Source of the DNA: JABDGZ01 sp964487685 | GTDB taxonomy: Bacteria; Omnitrophota; Gorgyraeia; Zapsychrales; Fredricksoniimonadaceae | Length of the DNA: 9,924 bases | Direction of reading: 5' to 3' | NCBI GenBank assembly: GCA_964487685.1 | Contig: CAZASA010000084.1 | Coordinates: 1 to 9,924, forward strand | Part shown: one piece after another, positions 1 to 6,200 of the stretch | Position numbering within the stretch: the stretch's first letter is position 1 | How the letters are laid out: every line of letters starts with the position of its first letter | Notes under the pieces: generated by a model | What the model was told of the DNA's origin: nothing | Database searches by the model: none | What the model saw: the letters and a program-made list of their open reading frames with translations, nothing else | Made by a program: the position numbers and the translations under genes

Positions 1-299
1 CCCAATTGCGCCAAGTCTACAACAGCCTCATCTTAGCCACCTGGTACAAAAAGAAGATCAAGGACAGTATTTTAGAGCAGGTTTATGCCGATCAAAAGAA
101 GGTAGCCGGCGTTGAGTATACTTCCACTGTCATTCCCGCGAAAGCGGGAATCCACAATAAGAACGATGTTGAAGCCATCTATCAGCGATATTTGCAGGCC
201 TTTAAGAAAGGCGTTTTCAATTACATCAAAGAAGATACAGATGCCTTAACCCAAGTAACGATACCCAGAAAATATTTCTCCGGCGGGATGGACCTTGCC
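1..299 (+). other. Conserved Omnitrophota-type helical module (3' part)
   Basis: Residues 1-98 of the giant protein. The visible sequence is a helical, Lys-rich stretch (ILATWYKKKIKDSIL, VYADQKKVAGV), then IYQRYLQAFKKGVFNYI and PRKYFSGG. From memory this combination recurs in very large proteins of Omnitrophota genomes. I know no biochemical role for it. It ends shortly before the first NPAM box. A palindrome-derived segment (VIPAKAGIH) is inserted between VAGVEY and NDVEAIY. Because this recognisable protein sequence lies in the same frame as everything downstream, the upstream frame is genuinely coding and not chance openness. Confidence 0.6.
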
Positions 300-3200
300 A
301 TGAACGTGACCAATTTGAACCCCGCCATGGGTTATACGCACGACCCCGCTCAATTACCGGACCAATCAAGCGGCTACATCATCAGGGATATCATGAAGCA
401 GATCAGCCCTGCGATGAGTATTTTGCCCAAGAAATCTGCGAAACTTAGCCCGAATATTGGCAAACTTATTTTAGCATTTGTAAGCTCAGGGATCTTATGG
501 ACCGCAGGCGGATGTATGGTGAATCCAAGGATGAGTACTGTAAATTCTCTCGTAGATACAACGAGCTTACATAGGATGGAATGGGTCGGATTTGACGGAA
601 AATTACCTTCACCTGACGCACGACTGATGTCACGCATCAGGGATGCTAAAGAAGGCAGGCGTGTTGCTCAAGTTTTTGATTCAGTAGAAAAAGCTAAAAC
701 GGCAGATGGGTATGAATTTTATAATAGAGATTTTAAGATCGGAAGCGTTCCGTTTTTAGTTGACAAGATAATGAGTGTCAAAAGTTCAGATACTGCAATA
801 CAGAAAATAGTCCAATCAGCCGCTTTAAGAGGATTGAAATTTGTTTTGAATGCAGACGAGGAGACCAATCGACAAGTATTTATTAAAGTTATCTTGCCAG
901 CCCTGGTGTATACGATGAACAGTCCTGATCTTGATATGCGTGAGGAAGCCTTGGCATCGTTAGGTAATCTGGTAGACAATGTTTCTCCCCAAGCAGCCAA
1001 TTCGTTGAGTGAAGGCCAAAGCAATGTGATCGAAGAGAATCTTATTTATCAAATGCATAAAAATTTTCCTCGATCCAGCGCAGTAGGTCAGGACGTGACA
1101 AAGGCGTGCCTTGGCCTACTTGGGCCTGATGCCATCGCACGTGATTACAATTACATCATGCTATTATATACGCATTTTTTTGATTTGAATCCGGATCATT
1201 ATGAACAAGCCAGCCTTTTTTCTCAATTAAGTGAGATTGGTAATTCATTTGATCAGCAGCATAAGCGTCAGTTCGTTGATTTTATTGCGCAAAAGTTGCC
1301 GCATGCTGATGTAGATACAAGGTCAGAAATTTTAAGAGCTTTAAGTTGGATGGGCACTAAAGATGACAGCAAAGAGTTGCTACAGCACATTTATGAAATC
1401 ATCGCAGATCCCCAGGTAAGTGCCGGCCTTCAACAGTCAAATCAAGATTCTGTTTTGTGGGAGCAACTACAAGGTATATTAAGAATATCTGCCTGGATCA
1501 ATGATAAACACATTGAACTAGGGGCTTTGGATTATATTAACGATTCACAATTTTCGAGAGACATTGAAGTCCGCAACTTGGGAGCGGACTTGCTGACCAC
1601 TTTAAGGCCCAGTATATTAAGGATGAAGTCAAAAGACCCGCAAATTTCATTATATAGAGCTCTGGCTGGAAAATTGGAATTAGGCGAAGGGTCTATTAAT
1701 TATGGATGGATGAAAGAGATATTTCATAATAATGAATTTAGAAAGGTCAGCGATGAGTCGAATTTAGATGCTGATAATCAATATTTTCTTGCCAGGATGA
1801 TGATTTTTACCTTTCAAAGGGCCCGTGTTATACCCACGCAAGAAAAGATAGGCAGGCTCGCAGCCTTTGCCAACAGGATCATCGAGGTGAAGTCTAAACA
1901 AATTGTCATATTTGATCAGAACAGCAAGGTTTTGCTTATCAAGAACGGAGAATTCGCCGATAAGACAAAGGACCTTCAGGCCTTAAATGCTTTTGGGGTC
2001 AAAAGAATTACGTTAAGAATAGGATCAAAGTTCAAGGATGAAATTCTTCATTTAATAGAAACGAGCGATTCTAATGTTTTCTTTTTTAATGCGCACGGCT
2101 CGGATAATCATATCTGGTTGGACCCTGAAGATAAGAAATCAATAGGATACGATGATAATGACCTTAAATTGCCGGTCGCCATCAGTTATGAGGAATTGGC
2201 TAAAAGCATTATTGAAAGAGCGAAACTTAAAGGAGGCGACCTTTCCAAGGATGTTTTTATCCTCGATTCATGTTATTCGGGGGGTCTTGAAGAAAAAGAG
2301 GAAGAAGCCCTTATGCCTTTCGTTAAATCAAAGGAAAAACTTCCACAAATATTCGGGACAACGGGAAACACCTTTGGATACATTGATGATTTTGAAAATG
2401 CCTTACTTGATTTTCAAAGAACTCATAAAATCAAGAGAATGACCTATTGGGACTTGCTAAAGTTGCAACCGGTCCAAGATGGCCTGTATAACATCAAGAG
2501 TTCGAGGTTATTTTTTAATTTAGACCCCAATGAAGAGGCTGAGTTAAAAGACATTCTTGGCCCATCGGATGTGGATTTTCTGAAGCATTCAATGCCGGCC
2601 CTGCCGAGCATTGATATTCCGGTCATTGGGAGCAATCAAAATCCTGACCACTTTAGCACTCCACTCACAATGCCTCTTTCTGATCTAGCTTTCAATATAG
2701 TTTATCCCGTTGTTGATCTACCGGGCCAAGAAAGTAACAATAATGCCCAATTGGCAAATGCGGCGATGATGGGCGAGCAGGACAGGGCCATGACAGAAGA
2801 TAAAATGGCCCAACAAGGTCCTATGGGCGGGGGCGGCGGGTTAAATGACATAGTTAGATTCTTTGAAAAGCAAAAAGCTTGGACCAAAGGTTTATACAAA
2901 AGTAAGGGTGTGTCACTTCCTGAAAAAGGTAAAGATCTGCATATTGTGCTTATTGGACCCGGCCATAATTTAAAGGACCTTAAAGTTCTTTTAGATCGTT
3001 TTCCTTTGGCCAGGCGTATAGATGTCTTAGACAGGAATGACCTTTCCAGCCAAATTGATAAATTTAAAGCAGAAAGAAATGCTTCCGGGCCGGAAATTGT
3101 ATTCACCAAGCGTAGTATTTCAGATGCTTCTACGGACATTAAAGGGGCAGATCTGGTGCTGGCCTTCAATGTATTAGATGCCAAGAGTTTTCGCCCAGAG

Positions 3201-6200
3201 GCATTTCCGAGAATATATAACAATATTAATGGGATGTTAAAACCTGAAGGTATTTTTATCATGAATTATTCCGAAGAAGTGTCCCGTTATGACACCTACT
3301 ATCCCCACGATTGGATCAGTGAGGAGGGGTTTGATAAATATCAATACAAAGCATCTGATAAATATCATCGAAGGAAGATATTCAGGATCTTTGACCTTAG
3401 GCCAAGATCAGGTTTCCTATTCGCCATTAAGAAAAAATTGACGGCCAATAGTCCTGAGAGCAGCATTGAAAAGGACCAAGTGGCTGATATTAGGGTTGGT
3501 GAAATGAATTTCAGGGTGCATGGGATAATGCCTAACCAAACAGTACTGGAAGAATTAAGTTTAGCTGTGGCTAAAACACATCGAGCAATTAAAGCGGTGA
3601 CAAATAATTGTCTGGAATGTTCTCATCGGCTTGCGATCAATATTAAAGAAGAAATAAACTCAAGCGAGACCAATGTTTTGGGATCTAAAAATTTGTCGAA
3701 AAACCCACCGGGTATCACACGGGGGAAAGATTGGGAAAGACCCGTTTCATTCGGTAATCATTATGTAACATACGTCATTATCGATGGATTGCACATGAGC
3801 ATTGATATTACTTCAAGGTCTTATATAAAAGGCGGGAAAATAGATGCCGAGATTATTATTGGCGCTTCAAGAAATGAGTTAGAAAACAAACTTATGTTTT
3901 ATTATAACGGTGATAAATGGGAAACATATAAAGAGTCTACAGGTGGGAAAAAAGGCCCGATAACCATAAATGGCCATGAAGTTGATATGGAAGATTTTAT
4001 TTTTAAAAATATCAGGATAAAATATCAAGAAGAGGGCCAATCAGCGCTGTCTTCTATAGAGGGGATATTATTAATTTATTTACTTAGTCCTGATAAACCG
4101 AATCAATTGAAATTAAGGCTGATTAACGGTACTGAATACGGTGAAGATGCTTCCTTCAAATTACAACCATCCGTTGAAACAGAAGAGGACGTTTTATTCA
4201 AACCAAAGGGGGTGATTAAAAGTATTGAGATCATTGATTCAAACGAAGGATCAATCCAAGAAAAATCAGTAGAACCGGCGAATCCGGCGATGGCGGTTGA
4301 CCAGGATAGGGCGATGAGGGGATTGGAAATTGGTAATACAACAGCAAATATGGCCGCTAGTCTAAATCCTATAGAGGTCCTTAGATCAATTAAAGACCAA
4401 GAATTTGACGTTGTCTCTAAAAACGGCAGAAATTTTAAAGCTTCTATAATTCCAGATACGGTGTCACCTGGATTAATGCCTTTAGAAAATGAAACTCAAT
4501 GGCTTATATTACAAATGATTGCTTCTGGCAAAGGGAGTTCAAAATACCCGGCGGGCATGATTACCGGTATTCGGGAAGATGAGAAAACCCATCTGTTAAC
4601 AGTGGAATGGGTTGGCGGATTTAATTATCCTAGAATATTACGGGAGTTAAAAAAGCAAACCGCCGATGGGCAAAGAAATATGATGGATTTAATGGCTATT
4701 CTGGGATATGCGGTCAGAGATGGTCGGTATATCAATATCGTTTCTAAAATAATTTTTCATCAACTTTATGATAGAGTCAGGCAAGATTACACCATGGAAC
4801 AAGTTCAAGCAGAGGTTTTACAGGATAATAAATTAAGAAGTTTAGCAGTAGATAGAATAGCTGAAAAATTAATAAATGCGGATAAAAACGATCGTTGGAC
4901 TTTTATGCTTGGCAAACAAGATGTGAAAGATCGATTATTAATAAAATATCGAGGAGCAGTAACTGATGTCCAAATTATTAATTTAATTCAGACGACCTTG
5001 TACTCTTATTTTAAAAATAGGCTGATTGACCGGCAGATTGAGGATTATTTTGAAAACGCGCCCCAAGGTTTAGCCCAAGATAATATGGCGGACCTTATGA
5101 TCCAGTTTTTATCAAGATTTCTTCCTAAGGGGGGAAGGATCGCCACTTCGCTTGCCCATGAAGATTCTGTAGCCAGGGTGGGATCCGGGACATCAGTCCA
5201 AAACACAAGCTTAGTAAAATTGGTAGAAAGAAATGGGTTTCGATTGGTTTCAGTGAATCAAGGATTGGGATTGCCAAGAGTTATTTTTGAGAAAATAGGC
5301 GACACTATTCTTTCCGACCAAAAAGAGCCAGGGAATCCGGCGATGGGTAATATTCAGGTTGATAAATTGATGAAACTAATGCCAGGTCAGAAAATTAACA
5401 TTAAGACGGCCGGATTAAATATTGATTATGTAATTAAAAGCGACGGGCAGGGTGAGATTGCCATTGATGCGGATTCTAAAGACACTCAATTAGGGTTTAA
5501 AAGCGGCAGTTTTTTAATAAAATCTACGGCATTGACCGGAGAGCCTTTAATAAGGCTTCTTGATATAAGTAAAGAAGGACAAGTATTTTTAGTATCAAAT
5601 ATGCCTGATAAATCAACATTAAGGGGCATGGTTGAAGAGCTTGGGTTTGAAGTTGAGATGATAGAACTGACCAATGGAGAGGTATTTGTATATAAAGGCC
5701 ATGAAGATAGTGGAACGAATATTTCCCTGACCTTACTATTTTACGCATTAAATTTAGTTAAAGGCAATACCCATTCACACACCAGGGCTTCAGTTAATAA
5801 ATATAAATCCGAACATTTTATAGGTATTCCTGGAATACCTGTTCCAGAGATCCGTTCATCATTTCCGAGTGGACAAGATTTGGTTGCTGTTTGGCCTATG
5901 GGTTATTCTGCCATCATTGCTCCTGCAGGAATTGATGTTTATCAGATACATCCCAATATCCCCAATCTTATGAAACGCTTGTTGGCGGGGGATCGTTGGA
6001 GTGATCTTATGGGGATTTCTCGGGATATTAATTTAAGGGTCAGTGATATTGAATTTAAATATTATTTAGATTTCTTTTTGAGATCAAGACATGCGAGCTT
6101 GTCCACTGTCCAAATAGAAGATTCTTTGGCCCGGTTTGGAGTTTTTGTCGGATTACGGGGATGGGACGATATTCAAGGTCCTACGATCGGCAAGGACGTA

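Noticed and set aside
6..8. TTG as the true start of the giant gene
   Set aside because: The frame continues to the window edge and the first residues belong to the middle of a conserved module; there is room for only five upstream bases.
318..329. NPAM as a 2A-like ribosome-skipping signal
   Set aside because: 2A peptides end NPGP and need a specific upstream context; only the first two residues agree.
2152..2442. 96-residue plus-strand frame overlapping the caspase-like domain
   Set aside because: It is a different frame over the catalytic Cys region, with no ribosome site and an unnatural Lys/Arg-rich composition.
2702..3262. 186-residue minus-strand frame
   Set aside because: It lies opposite the methyltransferase-like domain, whose motifs are convincing on the plus strand; its own translation is low-complexity Ser/Leu-rich sequence.
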